Assembly: GCA_902363255.1 (NCBI GenBank)
Contig: CABIZO010000013.1
Coordinates: 1 to 30,268 of the forward strand
DNA from: Peptostreptococcaceae bacterium
Lineage (GTDB): Bacteria; Bacillota; Clostridia; Peptostreptococcales; Peptostreptococcaceae
Reading direction: 5' to 3'
Length of the DNA: 30,268 nucleotides
The position numbers and the translations under genes are program-made. Positions 1 to 7,289 of this stretch are shown in pieces (position 1 is the stretch's first letter; the number at the start of each line of letters is the position of its first letter). The notes under the pieces were generated by a model. That model saw only the letters and a program-made list of their open reading frames with translations, made no database searches and had not been told where the DNA came from.

Positions 1-88
1 TATATGTGTTGAAGAAGGATTAAGATTCGCCATCAGAGAAGGTGGAAGAACAGTAGCTTCAGGAGTTGTTGCTTCAATAATGGAATAA
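1..88 (+). CDS. tuf: Elongation factor Tu, C-terminal end (partial)
   Basis: The reading frame from base 2 to the TAA at 86-88 encodes the last 28 residues of a protein. They include EEGLRFAIREGGRTVASGVV, the conserved end of EF-Tu domain III. EF-Tu is the GTPase that delivers aminoacyl-tRNA to the ribosome. The start and the GTPase domain lie outside the window. A strong terminator follows directly, so tuf is the last gene of its own transcript (probably the str operon, inferred) and the S10 cluster starts separately. The identification is secure despite the short length, because the motif is nearly invariant. Confidence 0.95.
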   Translation, partial: ICVEEGLRFAIREGGRTVASGVVASIME

Positions 89-110
89 TCTTTTTAAGAT
101 TATTTATATA

Positions 111-149
111 TACAAAAAAAGAGGGGGTTAAACCTCTCTTTTTTTGTAT
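111..149 (+). terminator. Rho-independent terminator after tuf
   Basis: A run of A residues and GAGGG pairs across a short loop with CCTCTC and a T run (arms about 112-127 and 132-148). The T tract is seven bases. It lies 23 bases after the tuf stop, and the A-run/T-run arms could allow partial bidirectional function. It separates tuf from the S10 operon promoters. Confidence 0.9.
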
Positions 150-155
150 ACAATA

Positions 156-184
156 TTGACAAAGGTAGAAAAAAATTATATACT
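156..184 (+). promoter_or_regulatory. Sigma-A promoter 1 of the S10 operon
   Basis: TTGACA at 156-161 and TATACT at 179-184 are separated by exactly 17 bases, a near-consensus housekeeping promoter. It lies just after the tuf terminator. A transcript from here would carry a leader of about 270 bases before rpsJ. Confidence 0.85.
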
Positions 185-269
185 AGTCAAGTCGCTGTAA
201 GAAGACAAGATAAAATTTTTTGGATTACTAGAGTCAAAAAATAATGTATACAAAAAATAAAAAAATATC

Positions 270-298
270 TTGAAAAAAAGTTAATAATAAGATAAAAT
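270..298 (+). promoter_or_regulatory. Probable second promoter of the S10 operon
   Basis: TTGAAA at 270-275 and TAAAAT at 293-298 are 17 bases apart. A TATAAT at 298-303 overlaps but sits too far from the -35 box. The upstream DNA is A-rich, like an UP element. A transcript would start near 305 and carry the structured leader that follows. Confidence 0.6.
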
Positions 299-304
299 AT
301 AATA

Positions 305-459
305 GTGTGCTTGAGAGATACGAATTATAAGGAATGAGAATTAGTCCTAATGTTTTGATATTTTTTACTTTTAAAAAACAGGAACACCCGGAACTGTGTA
401 TCGGTATCAAAATAAATAAAGGCTAATGATAAACAAGCGAAGAAGGAGGGAAATAAAAC
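305..459 (+). promoter_or_regulatory. Structured 5' leader of rpsJ, possible autoregulatory RNA
   Basis: About 155 bases lie between promoter 2 and the rpsJ start. Visible pairings are GATAC (317-321) with GTATC (398-402), TTTTGATA (353-360) with TATCAAAA (405-412), ACAG (378-381) with CTGT (394-397), and a TTTTTT/AAAAAA hairpin (361-366 with 373-378). The first two cross each other, so they form either a pseudoknot or alternative folds. Ribosomal protein leaders that bind an encoded protein are known before S10 operons in other bacteria. Which protein would bind here is unknown. The ribosome binding site AGGAGGG at 442-448 is outside the pairings. Confidence 0.45.
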
Positions 460-771
460 ATGGCTAAAAATGAAAAAATAAGAATAAGATTAAAATCTTA
501 TGATCACAAATTATTAGATTTTTCTGCTGGGAAAATAGTTGAAACTGCTAAAAAAGCTGGATCACAAGTTTCAGGACCTGTGCCACTACCAACAGAAAAA
601 CAAGTAGTTACTATATTAAGAGCTGTTCACAAATACAAAGATTCTAGAGAGCAATTCGAAATAAGAACTCACAAAAGATTAATAGACATAACAAACCCAA
701 CACCTAAGACTGTTGATTCTTTAATGAAATTAGACTTACCAGCAGGTGTTGATATAGAAATAAAATTATAA
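460..771 (+). CDS. rpsJ: 30S ribosomal protein S10
   Basis: This 103-residue protein is full length for S10, which sits in the head of the 30S subunit and also serves as NusE in transcription antitermination. The conserved start KIRIRLKSYDHKLLD, the internal GPVPLPTEK and the loop region REQFEIRTHKRLIDI (about residues 62-76) identify the family. The ATG follows AAGGAGGG with a nine-base gap. It is the first gene of the S10 operon, 94 bases before rplC, in the usual firmicute order. Nothing is odd in the protein. As NusE it may join its product to control of the rRNA operon at the far end of this window, but that is general family knowledge. Confidence 0.98.
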   Translation: MAKNEKIRIRLKSYDHKLLDFSAGKIVETAKKAGSQVSGPVPLPTEKQVVTILRAVHKYKDSREQFEIRTHKRLIDITNPTPKTVDSLMKLDLPAGVDIEIKL

Positions 772-781
772 GAATAAACAC

Positions 782-858
782 CTAAGATATTATCCTATAA
801 GGTGACTATCTTAGAATGATTACCCAATTAGGTAATCCGCTGTAAGAATTATAGGAGG
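782..858 (+). promoter_or_regulatory. Hairpin leader before rplC, loop complementary to the RBS
   Basis: The 94-base gap holds two perfect stems. CTAAGATA (782-789) pairs with TATCTTAG (807-814), and GATTACC (818-824) pairs with GGTAATC (831-837). The 17-base loop of the first contains TCCTATAA (793-800), an exact complement of TTATAGGA (849-856), which includes the start of the rplC ribosome binding site TAGGAGG. Loop-to-RBS pairing would form a pseudoknot and hide the site. There is no T tract, so translational rather than transcriptional control is inferred. Confidence 0.5.
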
Positions 859-865
859 TGCTAAT

Positions 866-1495
866 ATGAAAGGAATATTAGGAAAAAAAATAGGTATGAC
901 TCAAATATTCACTGAAGCTGGAGAAGTAGTACCAGTAACAGTTGTTGAGGCAGGACCAGTTGTTGTAACACAAGTTAAAACAATAGAAAACGATGGATAC
1001 AATGCAGTTCAAGTAGGTTTTGTAGATGCTAAAGAAAAATCTTTAAACAAACCTCAAAAAGGACACTTAGCTGCAGCTAACACATTAAAAAAACACTTAA
1101 AAGAATTCAGAGTTGAATCTGTAGATGCTTATACAGTTGGACAAGAAATAAAAGCTGACGTATTCGCTGCAGGTGAAATGATAGATGTAACAGGAATCTC
1201 TAAAGGGAAAGGATTCCAAGGTCCAATAAAAAGACATGGTCAATCAAGAGGTCCAGAATCTCACGGTTCTAGATACCACAGAAGACCAGGTTCAATGGGA
1301 GCTTGTTCTTACCCAGGTAGAGTTTTCAAAAACAAAAAATTAGCTGGACACATGGGTAGCGTTAAAGTTACAGTTCAAAACTTAGAGGTAGTAAGAGTTG
1401 ATGCTGAAAAGAACTTTATATTAGTTAAAGGTGCTATACCAGGAGCTAAAGGTTCAGTAGTAACTATAAAAGAAGCAGTTAAGGCTTCTAAATAA
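866..1495 (+). CDS. rplC: 50S ribosomal protein L3
   Basis: L3 (209 residues) is an early-assembling 23S rRNA binder near the peptidyl transferase centre. The frame opens with KGILGKKIGMTQIF and carries the central extension with GPESHGSRYHRRPGSMG (about residues 128-144) and GHMGSVKVTVQNLEVV (about 161-176), which reaches towards the catalytic centre. The ATG follows TAGGAGGTG with normal spacing. Length is typical of bacterial L3. The gene is preceded by the structured intergenic region described separately, which could control its translation. It lies 27 bases before rplD. Confidence 0.98.
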   Translation: MKGILGKKIGMTQIFTEAGEVVPVTVVEAGPVVVTQVKTIENDGYNAVQVGFVDAKEKSLNKPQKGHLAAANTLKKHLKEFRVESVDAYTVGQEIKADVFAAGEMIDVTGISKGKGFQGPIKRHGQSRGPESHGSRYHRRPGSMGACSYPGRVFKNKKLAGHMGSVKVTVQNLEVVRVDAEKNFILVKGAIPGAKGSVVTIKEAVKASK

Positions 1496-1522
1496 GACTA
1501 ACCTAAGAAAGGAGGATGCACA

Positions 1523-2146
1523 ATGCCAAAATTAAATGTATTGAATATGAATGGACAAAATGTTGGTGAAATAGAATTAGCAGATTCTATATTCAATGTT
1601 GAAGTTAACGAACATGTTTTATATGAAGTAGTTAAAAACCAACTTGCAAATAAAAGACAAGGTACTCAATCTGCAAAAACTAGAGCAGAAGTTAGAGGTG
1701 GCGGAAGAAAACCTTGGAAACAAAAAGGAACAGGTAGAGCAAGACAAGGTTCTATAAGAGCTGTACAATGGGTAGGTGGAGGAGTTGCTTTCGCACCAAA
1801 ACCAAGAAATTACAGATATACTTTACCTAGAAAAGTTAGAAGATTAGCTATGAAATGTGCTTTATCTTCAAAAGTACAAAACAACGAAATGATAGTATTA
1901 GACGCTTTAACAATGGAAGCTCCTAAAACTAAAGATTTCGCAGCTGTATTAAAAAACATAAACGCTGGTAAAAAAGCTTTAGTAGTTATGGCTGAGAAAA
2001 ATGAAAACGTAATAAAATCAGCAGCAAATATACAAGGTGTTGAAACTGCATTAGTTAATACTATAAACGTTTACGATATCTTAAAATACGATTCTTTCGT
2101 AATAACAACAGACGCTGTTAAAAAAGTGGAGGAGGTGTACGCATAA
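1523..2146 (+). CDS. rplD: 50S ribosomal protein L4
   Basis: L4 (207 residues) lines the peptide exit tunnel. The extended loop GGGRKPWKQKGTGRARQGS (about residues 59-77) is the tunnel-lining arm where macrolide-resistance changes occur in other bacteria; the KQKGTGRAR core is intact here. In proteobacteria L4 also represses its own S10 operon, but nothing in this sequence proves that here. The ATG follows AAAGGAGGATGC. The stop TAA shares its last base with the rplW start (TAATG), implying translational coupling. Confidence 0.97.
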   Translation: MPKLNVLNMNGQNVGEIELADSIFNVEVNEHVLYEVVKNQLANKRQGTQSAKTRAEVRGGGRKPWKQKGTGRARQGSIRAVQWVGGGVAFAPKPRNYRYTLPRKVRRLAMKCALSSKVQNNEMIVLDALTMEAPKTKDFAAVLKNINAGKKALVVMAEKNENVIKSAANIQGVETALVNTINVYDILKYDSFVITTDAVKKVEEVYA

Positions 2147-2436
2147 TGACTAATCCACACGATATAATAATAAGACCAATCGTTACAGAACAAAGTATGG
2201 CAGAAATGGCTGAAAACAAATACACATTTGTAGTAAGCAAAAATGCTAACAAAACTGAAATAAAAAAAGCTGTAGAAACTATATTCGGAGTTAATGTTGA
2301 AAAAGTAAACACATTAAACTACGATGGAAAAGTTAAAAGAATGGGTAGAAGTGTAGGAAGAACTGCAAGTTTCAAAAAAGCAGTAGTTAAATTAACTGCT
2401 GATTCTAAAGAAATAGAATTCTTCCAAGGAATGTAA
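2146..2436 (+). CDS. rplW: 50S ribosomal protein L23
   Basis: L23 (96 residues) sits at the tunnel exit and is the docking point for trigger factor and SRP. DIIIRPIVTEQSM at the start and the later basic loop KVKRMGRSVGRTASFKKAVV are typical. The start codon overlaps the rplD stop by one base, and its ribosome binding site GGAGGAGG lies inside rplD. Length matches the family. A 29-base gap leads to rplB. Confidence 0.97.
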   Translation: MTNPHDIIIRPIVTEQSMAEMAENKYTFVVSKNANKTEIKKAVETIFGVNVEKVNTLNYDGKVKRMGRSVGRTASFKKAVVKLTADSKEIEFFQGM

Positions 2437-2465
2437 TACCTTTATTAACATAAGGAGGAAAAAAG

Positions 2466-3296
2466 ATGGCTATTAAAAAGTTTAAACCAACTTCTCCTGC
2501 CTTAAGACAAATGACAGTTTTAATTTCTGATGAGATAACAACTAACCAACCAGAGAAATCTCTTTTAGTTTCTTTAAAGAAGAACTCTGGTAGAAATGCT
2601 CACGGTAAAATAACTGTTCGTCACAGAGGTGGAGGAAACAGAAGAAAATATAGAATAATAGATTTCAAAAGAAATAAAGATGGAATACCTGCAAAAGTTG
2701 CAACTGTTGAATATGATCCAAATAGAACTGCTAACATAGCTTTATTAAACTATGCAGACGGTGAAAAGAGATATATATTAGCTCCAGTTGGAATAAAAGT
2801 AGGAGATACTTTAATGTCAGGACCAGAGTCTGATATAAAACCAGGTAATGCATTAGCATTAAAAAATATGCCAGTTGGTACAGTAATTCACAACATAGAA
2901 TTAAAACCAGGAAAAGGAGCTCAGTTAGTTAGATCTGCTGGTGTTTCTGCTCAATTAATGGCTAAAGAAGGAACAAAAGCTTTATTAAGATTACCATCAG
3001 GAGAAATGAGATACGTTTCTATAGACTGTAAAGCAACTATAGGACAAGTTGGTAATGTAGAACACGGTAACGTTGTTATAGGTAAAGCTGGTAGAGTTAG
3101 ACACATGGGTATAAGACCTACAGTTAGAGGATCTGTAATGAACCCTTGCGATCACCCTCACGGTGGTGGTGAAGGTAGAGCTCCAATCGGTAGATCTGGA
3201 CCAGTTACTCCATGGGGTAAACCTGCACTTGGATACAAAACTAGAAAGAAAAATAAAGCATCTAATAAATTAATAGTTTCAAGAAGAACGAAATAA
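2466..3296 (+). CDS. rplB: 50S ribosomal protein L2
   Basis: L2 (276 residues) is a primary 23S rRNA binder needed for subunit joining and peptidyl transferase activity. The diagnostic segment HPHGGGEGRAPIG is at residues 230-242; its first His corresponds to the functionally important His229 of E. coli. The N-terminal part (KKFKPTSPALRQMT) and the basic tail GYKTRKKNKASNKLIV are also typical. The ATG follows AAGGAGG. The gap to rpsS (56 bases) is longer than usual for this cluster but shows no clear structure. Confidence 0.98.
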   Translation: MAIKKFKPTSPALRQMTVLISDEITTNQPEKSLLVSLKKNSGRNAHGKITVRHRGGGNRRKYRIIDFKRNKDGIPAKVATVEYDPNRTANIALLNYADGEKRYILAPVGIKVGDTLMSGPESDIKPGNALALKNMPVGTVIHNIELKPGKGAQLVRSAGVSAQLMAKEGTKALLRLPSGEMRYVSIDCKATIGQVGNVEHGNVVIGKAGRVRHMGIRPTVRGSVMNPCDHPHGGGEGRAPIGRSGPVTPWGKPALGYKTRKKNKASNKLIVSRRTK

Positions 3297-3352
3297 TAGA
3301 TGATTAAATAGATTCAAAAGAAGTTTATTTTACTCAGAGAGGAGGAAATTAA

Positions 3353-3634
3353 ATGTCAAGATCAACTAAAAAAGGACCTTTTATTCATGCTAGACTTTTA
3401 AAGAAAGTTGAAGCTATGAATGCATCAGGAAATAAAGAAGTTATAAAGACTTGGTCAAGAAGTTCAACAATATTCCCTCAAATGGTAGAACACACTATAG
3501 CTGTTCACGATGGAAGAAGACATATACCTGTATATATAACAGAAGATATGGTTGGACATAAATTAGGAGAATTTGTTCCTACTAGAACGTTCAAAGGACA
3601 CAAAGACGACGAAAAGAGTAACAAGAGAAAATAA
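3353..3634 (+). CDS. rpsS: 30S ribosomal protein S19
   Basis: S19 (93 residues) is in the 30S head and contacts the large subunit and A-site tRNA. SRSTKKGPFI at the start, IKTWSRSSTIFPQMV (about residues 31-45) and the VGHKLGEFVPTRTFKGH segment are invariant family features. The ATG follows AGAGAGGAGG. Its lysine-rich end (DDEKSNKRK) is ordinary. It lies 33 bases before rplV. Confidence 0.98.
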   Translation: MSRSTKKGPFIHARLLKKVEAMNASGNKEVIKTWSRSSTIFPQMVEHTIAVHDGRRHIPVYITEDMVGHKLGEFVPTRTFKGHKDDEKSNKRK

Positions 3635-3667
3635 TACCATTCTTACTAAGGAAGGAGGATATTAAAA

Positions 3668-4003
3668 ATGGAAGCAAGAGCAATTGCAAAATATGTACGT
3701 GTATCTCCAAGAAAAGCTGGACAAATATGTTCACTAGTTAGAGGTAAAAACGTTGATGAAGCATTAGCAATATTAAAATTCACTCCAAGAGGTGCTGCTG
3801 CAGATATAGCAAAAGTTGTTAAGTCTGCTAAAGCAAATGCTGAAAACAATCACGAAATGAATGCTGAAAATTTATATATAGAATCAATAGTTGCAAACCA
3901 AGGGCCAACAATAAAGAGATTTATGCCTAGAGCACAAGGTAGAGCTACTATGATAAGAAAAAGAACTTCTCACATAGAAGTAGTTTTAAAAGAAAAAAAA
4001 TAG
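3668..4003 (+). CDS. rplV: 50S ribosomal protein L22
   Basis: L22 (111 residues) has a globular domain plus a long beta hairpin lining the exit tunnel. The early motif YVRVSPRKAGQICSLVRGK (about residues 9-27) and the hairpin RFMPRAQGRATMIRKRTSHI (84-103) identify it. The tip RAQGRA (88-93) is intact; insertions or deletions there give macrolide resistance in other bacteria. The ATG follows GGAAGGAGG. It lies 21 bases before rpsC. Confidence 0.98.
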   Translation: MEARAIAKYVRVSPRKAGQICSLVRGKNVDEALAILKFTPRGAAADIAKVVKSAKANAENNHEMNAENLYIESIVANQGPTIKRFMPRAQGRATMIRKRTSHIEVVLKEKK

Positions 4004-4024
4004 TCACAGATAGGAGGGAAATAA

Positions 4025-4819
4025 ATGGGACAAAAGGTTAACCCACACGGATTAAGAGTCGGTGTTATAAAAGATTGGGATTCAAGATGGTTCACAACTG
4101 ATAAAAAAGAGTTCGGAGCATTATTATTAGAAGACCACAATATACGTAAATTCTTAAAGAATAAATTATACTCTGCTGGAGTTGCTAAAATAGAAATAGA
4201 AAGATCTGCTAACAAAATAAAGTTAGATCTTCATGTTGCTAAGCCAGGTGTTGTTATAGGAAGAGCAGGGGCTGGAATAGAAGCATTAAAAGCTGAGTTA
4301 GAAAAAATGACTAAGAAAAATATAATAGTAAACATAGTTGAGGTAAGAGCTATAGACAAAAACGCTCAATTAGTTGCTGAAAACATAGCTTTAGCTATAG
4401 AAAGAAGGGTTGCTTTCAGAAGAGCTATGAAACAAGCTGTTCAAAGAGCGCTTAAAGCTGGAGCTAAAGGTATAAAAGTTGCTGCATCAGGAAGATTAGG
4501 TGGAGCTGAAATGGCTAGAACTGAAGGATACAGCGAAGGAAATGTACCTCTTCAAACTTTAAGATCTGATATAGACTATGGATTTGCTGAAGCTGATACT
4601 ACTTATGGAAAAATAGGTATAAAAGTTTGGATCTGTCATGGTGAAGTATTACCAACTAAAAACGGAATAAATCCAAGAGAAGAAAGAAAAGATAATAGAA
4701 GAGATAGAAGAGATAATAAGAGAGATAACAGAAGAAGAGATTCTAGAGGAACTGATAGAAGAGGACAAAGACCTCAAGGACAAAGACCTCAAAGAACTGA
4801 AAACAAAGGAAATAAATAA
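4025..4819 (+). CDS. rpsC: 30S ribosomal protein S3 with a long disordered C-terminal tail
   Basis: S3 lines the mRNA entry channel and helps unwind mRNA. The N-terminal region MGQKVNPHGLRVG, the type II KH motif GVVIGRAGAGIE (residues 75-86) and the C-terminal S3 domain (GRLGGAEMARTE, 156-167) are canonical. The usual family length is about 210-230 residues; this one has 264. The excess is a tail from about residue 217 rich in Arg, Asp, Asn, Gly and Gln (RRDRRDNKRDNRRRD, then RGQRPQGQRPQ), with no hydrophobic core and therefore probably disordered. The ATG follows ATAGGAGGG. It lies 31 bases before rplP. Confidence 0.97.
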   Translation: MGQKVNPHGLRVGVIKDWDSRWFTTDKKEFGALLLEDHNIRKFLKNKLYSAGVAKIEIERSANKIKLDLHVAKPGVVIGRAGAGIEALKAELEKMTKKNIIVNIVEVRAIDKNAQLVAENIALAIERRVAFRRAMKQAVQRALKAGAKGIKVAASGRLGGAEMARTEGYSEGNVPLQTLRSDIDYGFAEADTTYGKIGIKVWICHGEVLPTKNGINPREERKDNRRDRRDNKRDNRRRDSRGTDRRGQRPQGQRPQRTENKGNK

Positions 4820-4850
4820 TATATAAGGTTCGAGGAAGGAGGAAACACTC

Positions 4851-5282
4851 ATGTTAATGCCAAAAAGAGTAAAACGTCGTAGAGTTCATAGAGGTAGCAT
4901 GGCTGGTAAAGCTCAAAAAGGTAACAAAGTTACTTACGGAGAGTTTGGTTTAATGGCTATGGAAGCATCTTGGATAACTTCTAATCAAATAGAAGCTGCC
5001 AGAATAGCTATGACTAGATATATAAAAAGAGGCGGGAAGGTTTGGATAAAAATATTCCCTCATAAGCCAGTAACAAGAAAACCAGCTGAGACTCGTATGG
5101 GTGCTGGGAAAGGTTCTCCAGAATATTGGGTAGCCGTAGTTAAACCAGGAAGAGTTATGTTCGAATTAGCAGGTGTAGATGAAGCAAAAGCTAGAGAAGC
5201 TATGAGACTTGCTGCACATAAACTTCCAATTAAATGTAAATTTGTTAAAAAAGAAGATTTAGAAGTAAAGGGTGGTGAATAG
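4851..5282 (+). CDS. rplP: 50S ribosomal protein L16
   Basis: L16 (143 residues) organises the A-site region of the large subunit. MLMPKRVKRRRVHRG at the start, WITSNQIEAARIAMTRYIKR (residues 41-60) and TRMGAGKGSPEYWVAVVKPG (81-100) are diagnostic. The ATG at 4851 follows GAAGGAGG at good spacing; the second ATG (residue 3) is also possible, but MLMPKR is the usual family start. The stop is one base from the rpmC start. The C-terminal end (KKEDLEVKGGE) is slightly longer than in many relatives. Confidence 0.97.
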   Translation: MLMPKRVKRRRVHRGSMAGKAQKGNKVTYGEFGLMAMEASWITSNQIEAARIAMTRYIKRGGKVWIKIFPHKPVTRKPAETRMGAGKGSPEYWVAVVKPGRVMFELAGVDEAKAREAMRLAAHKLPIKCKFVKKEDLEVKGGE

Positions 5283-5283
5283 G

Positions 5284-5487
5284 ATGAAAGCTAAAGAACT
5301 AAGAGATTTAACAAGCGAAGAGCTAATGAGTAAATTAAATGACTTCAAAAGTGAATTATTTAGCTTAAGATTCCAATTAGCTACTGGTCAATTAGAAAAC
5401 ACAGCAAGAATCAAGTTTGTTAAAAAAGATATAGCTAGAGTTAAAACTATCCTTGCTGAAAGAAAGTTAAACGAAACTAGAGCTTAA
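5284..5487 (+). CDS. rpmC: 50S ribosomal protein L29
   Basis: L29 (67 residues) is a two-helix protein next to L23 at the tunnel exit. MKAKELRDLTSEELMSKLND and LFSLRFQLATGQLENTARIK are characteristic. The frame is open upstream to a GTG at 5272, but the ATG at 5284 gives the normal N-terminus, and its ribosome binding site (GGGTGGTG) overlaps the end of rplP. The one-base gap to the rplP stop means the two are probably translationally coupled. Confidence 0.97.
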   Translation: MKAKELRDLTSEELMSKLNDFKSELFSLRFQLATGQLENTARIKFVKKDIARVKTILAERKLNETRA

Positions 5488-5510
5488 TTTGGAGAGGAGG
5501 CTTTTTAAAC

Positions 5511-5765
5511 ATGGAAAGAGGAAGAAGAAAAGTTAGAATAGGCCGTGTTGTAAGTAACAAAATGGATAAAACTATAGTAGTTGCTGTTGAAGATTTCGTA
5601 CGTCATGAGTTATATAACAAGCCTGTAAAAAGAACTAAAAAGTTCAAGGCTCACGATGAAAACAATGTATGTTCAATCGGAGATAGAGTTAAGATAATGG
5701 AAACTAGACCTTTATCAAAAGATAAACACTTCAGACTAGTAGAAGTTATCGAAAAGGTTAAATAG
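5511..5765 (+). CDS. rpsQ: 30S ribosomal protein S17
   Basis: S17 (84 residues) is an OB-fold primary binder of 16S rRNA. RRKVRIGRVVSNKMDKTIVV and the later KDKHFRLVEVIEKV are typical of the family. The ATG follows AGAGGAGG. The internal FKAHDENNVCSIGDRVKIME contains the conserved H-x-E-x-N...GD turn. It lies 25 bases before rplN, with no unusual features. Confidence 0.97.
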   Translation: MERGRRKVRIGRVVSNKMDKTIVVAVEDFVRHELYNKPVKRTKKFKAHDENNVCSIGDRVKIMETRPLSKDKHFRLVEVIEKVK

Positions 5766-5790
5766 TTTTGCGAAAAGGAGGTATTACGAT

Positions 5791-6159
5791 ATGGTACAAC
5801 AAGAATCACGTTTAAAAGTTGCTGACAATTCTGGTGCAAAGGAACTTTTATGTATCCGTGTATTAGGTGGAAGTAAAAGAAGATATGGTAACGTAGGTGA
5901 CGTAATCGTTGCTACTGTTAAAAGTGCAACACCTGGTGGAGTTGTAAAAAAAGGTAAAGTTGTTAAAGCTGTTATAGTTAGAACAAAAAAAGGTATAAAG
6001 CGTAACGACGGATCTTATATAGCATTCGATGAAAATGCTGCAGTTATAATAAAAGACGATAAAACTCCAGTAGGAACTCGTATATTCGGGCCTGTTGCAA
6101 GAGAGTTAAGAGATCATGAATTTATGAAAATAGTATCTCTTGCTCCAGAAGTACTATAA
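5791..6159 (+). CDS. rplN: 50S ribosomal protein L14
   Basis: L14 (122 residues, the family's standard length) forms intersubunit bridges and is the docking site of the silencing factor RsfS. VQQESRLKVADNSGAKELLCI opens the protein, and GTRIFGPVARELRDHEFMKI (residues 96-115) is the classical signature. The ATG follows AAAGGAGG. The rplX gene starts 19 bases later. Confidence 0.98.
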   Translation: MVQQESRLKVADNSGAKELLCIRVLGGSKRRYGNVGDVIVATVKSATPGGVVKKGKVVKAVIVRTKKGIKRNDGSYIAFDENAAVIIKDDKTPVGTRIFGPVARELRDHEFMKIVSLAPEVL

Positions 6160-6178
6160 TAAGGAGGTGCAATAGGAC

Positions 6179-6487
6179 ATGATGCGTGTTAAAAGAGAAG
6201 ATACAGTTGTAGTTATAGCTGGTAAAGATAAAGGTAAAACAGGGAAAGTTGTTAAAGTATTCCCTAAAACTAACAAAGTAATAGTTGAAGGTGTGAACGT
6301 AGTAACTAAACACCAAAAACCAAGTGCTATGAACCCACAAGGTGGAATAGTAAACAAAGAAGCTGCTATACACGTTTCAAATGTAATGCCAGTTGATCCT
6401 GAAACAGGAAAAGGAACAAGAGTTAGATTTGAAATGAGAGACGGTAAAAAAGTTAGAGTAGCAGTTAAGAGCGGAAAAGAAATATAA
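6179..6487 (+). CDS. rplX: 50S ribosomal protein L24
   Basis: L24 (102 residues) starts 50S assembly. It has an N-terminal KOW fold: VKREDTVVVIAGKDKGKTGKV is the KOW motif, and GVNVVTKHQKPS follows. Two ATG codons lie side by side (6179 and 6182). The upstream AGGAGG at 6162-6167 fits the first better, so 6179 is chosen. The difference is one Met. Full length for the family. Confidence 0.97.
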   Translation: MMRVKREDTVVVIAGKDKGKTGKVVKVFPKTNKVIVEGVNVVTKHQKPSAMNPQGGIVNKEAAIHVSNVMPVDPETGKGTRVRFEMRDGKKVRVAVKSGKEI

Positions 6488-6512
6488 TATAGCTTGAAAG
6501 GAGGGACCTTAA

Positions 6513-7055
6513 ATGGCTTCTAGATTACAAGAAAAATATAATAAGCAAGTTGCTCCAGCTATGATGGAGAAATTTGGATACAAAAATATAATGGAAATAC
6601 CTAAATTAGATAAGATAGTTATCAATATGGGTGTTGGAAATGCTAAAGAAAATCCAAAAGGATTAGAAAAAGCAATAGAAGAAATGGAAATAATATCTGG
6701 TCAAAAACCAGTTACGACTAAAGCTAGAAAATCAGTAGCTAACTTCAAGTTAAGAGAAGGTATGCCAATAGGTGCAAAAGTTACATTAAGAGCAGACAAA
6801 ATGTACTACTTCTTAGATAAATTAGTTTCTGTATCATTACCAAGAGTTAGAGACTTCAGAGGAGTTAACCCTAACGCTTTCGATGGTAGAGGTAACTATG
6901 CTTTAGGTTTAAAGGAACAAATAATATTCCCAGAAATCGAATATGATAAAATAGATCAAGTTAGAGGAATGGATGTAATATTCGTTACTACAGCTAAAAC
7001 AGACGAAGAAGCTCGTGAATTATTAAAATTATTAGGAATGCCATTTTCTAAATAA
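6513..7055 (+). CDS. rplE: 50S ribosomal protein L5
   Basis: L5 (180 residues) binds 5S rRNA and contacts the P-site tRNA. Evidence is LDKIVINMGVGNAKENPKGL, the ISGQKPVTTKARKSVANFKLR block (about residues 41-61), and the C-terminal RGMDVIFVTTAKTDEEAREL. The ATG follows AAAGGAGGG. It is followed 17 bases later by the zinc-type S14 gene, the standard spc operon order. Confidence 0.98.
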   Translation: MASRLQEKYNKQVAPAMMEKFGYKNIMEIPKLDKIVINMGVGNAKENPKGLEKAIEEMEIISGQKPVTTKARKSVANFKLREGMPIGAKVTLRADKMYYFLDKLVSVSLPRVRDFRGVNPNAFDGRGNYALGLKEQIIFPEIEYDKIDQVRGMDVIFVTTAKTDEEARELLKLLGMPFSK

Positions 7056-7072
7056 TTAAAGGAGGGATTCCA

Positions 7073-7258
7073 GTGGCTAGAAAAGCGATGGTTGTAAAAC
7101 AACAGAAGAAGCAAAAATATTCAACTAGAGAATATACTAGATGCTCAATATGTGGTAGACCACATTCTGTTATAAGAAACTTTGGTATATGCCGTATATG
7201 CTTTAGAGAATTAGCTTATAAAGGTCAAATACCTGGTGTAAGAAAAGCAAGTTGGTAA
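7073..7258 (+). CDS. rpsZ: 30S ribosomal protein S14, type Z (zinc)
   Basis: This is the short 61-residue zinc form of S14, as opposed to the zinc-free form of about 90-100 residues. Two CxxC knuckles are present: C24-x2-C27 and C40-x2-C43. The start is GTG at 7073, placed after AAGGAGGG; no ATG near the ribosome binding site fits. MARKAMVVKQ and the end GQIPGVRKASW are typical. Many firmicutes also carry a zinc-independent copy induced by zinc starvation; none is in this window. Confidence 0.97.
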   Translation: MARKAMVVKQQKKQKYSTREYTRCSICGRPHSVIRNFGICRICFRELAYKGQIPGVRKASW

Positions 7259-7289
7259 GATTTTTTTAAACTGAAAGGAGGGTTTCAAT

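Noticed and set aside
4673..4800. Tandem repeat or CRISPR-like array in the purine-rich end of rpsC
   Set aside because: The AGA/GAT/AAT repetition is irregular and in frame with S3 codons; there are no spacers or constant repeats.
4649..4852. Serine-rich minus-strand frame opposite the S3 tail
   Set aside because: Its composition simply mirrors the purine-rich codons of the S3 tail.
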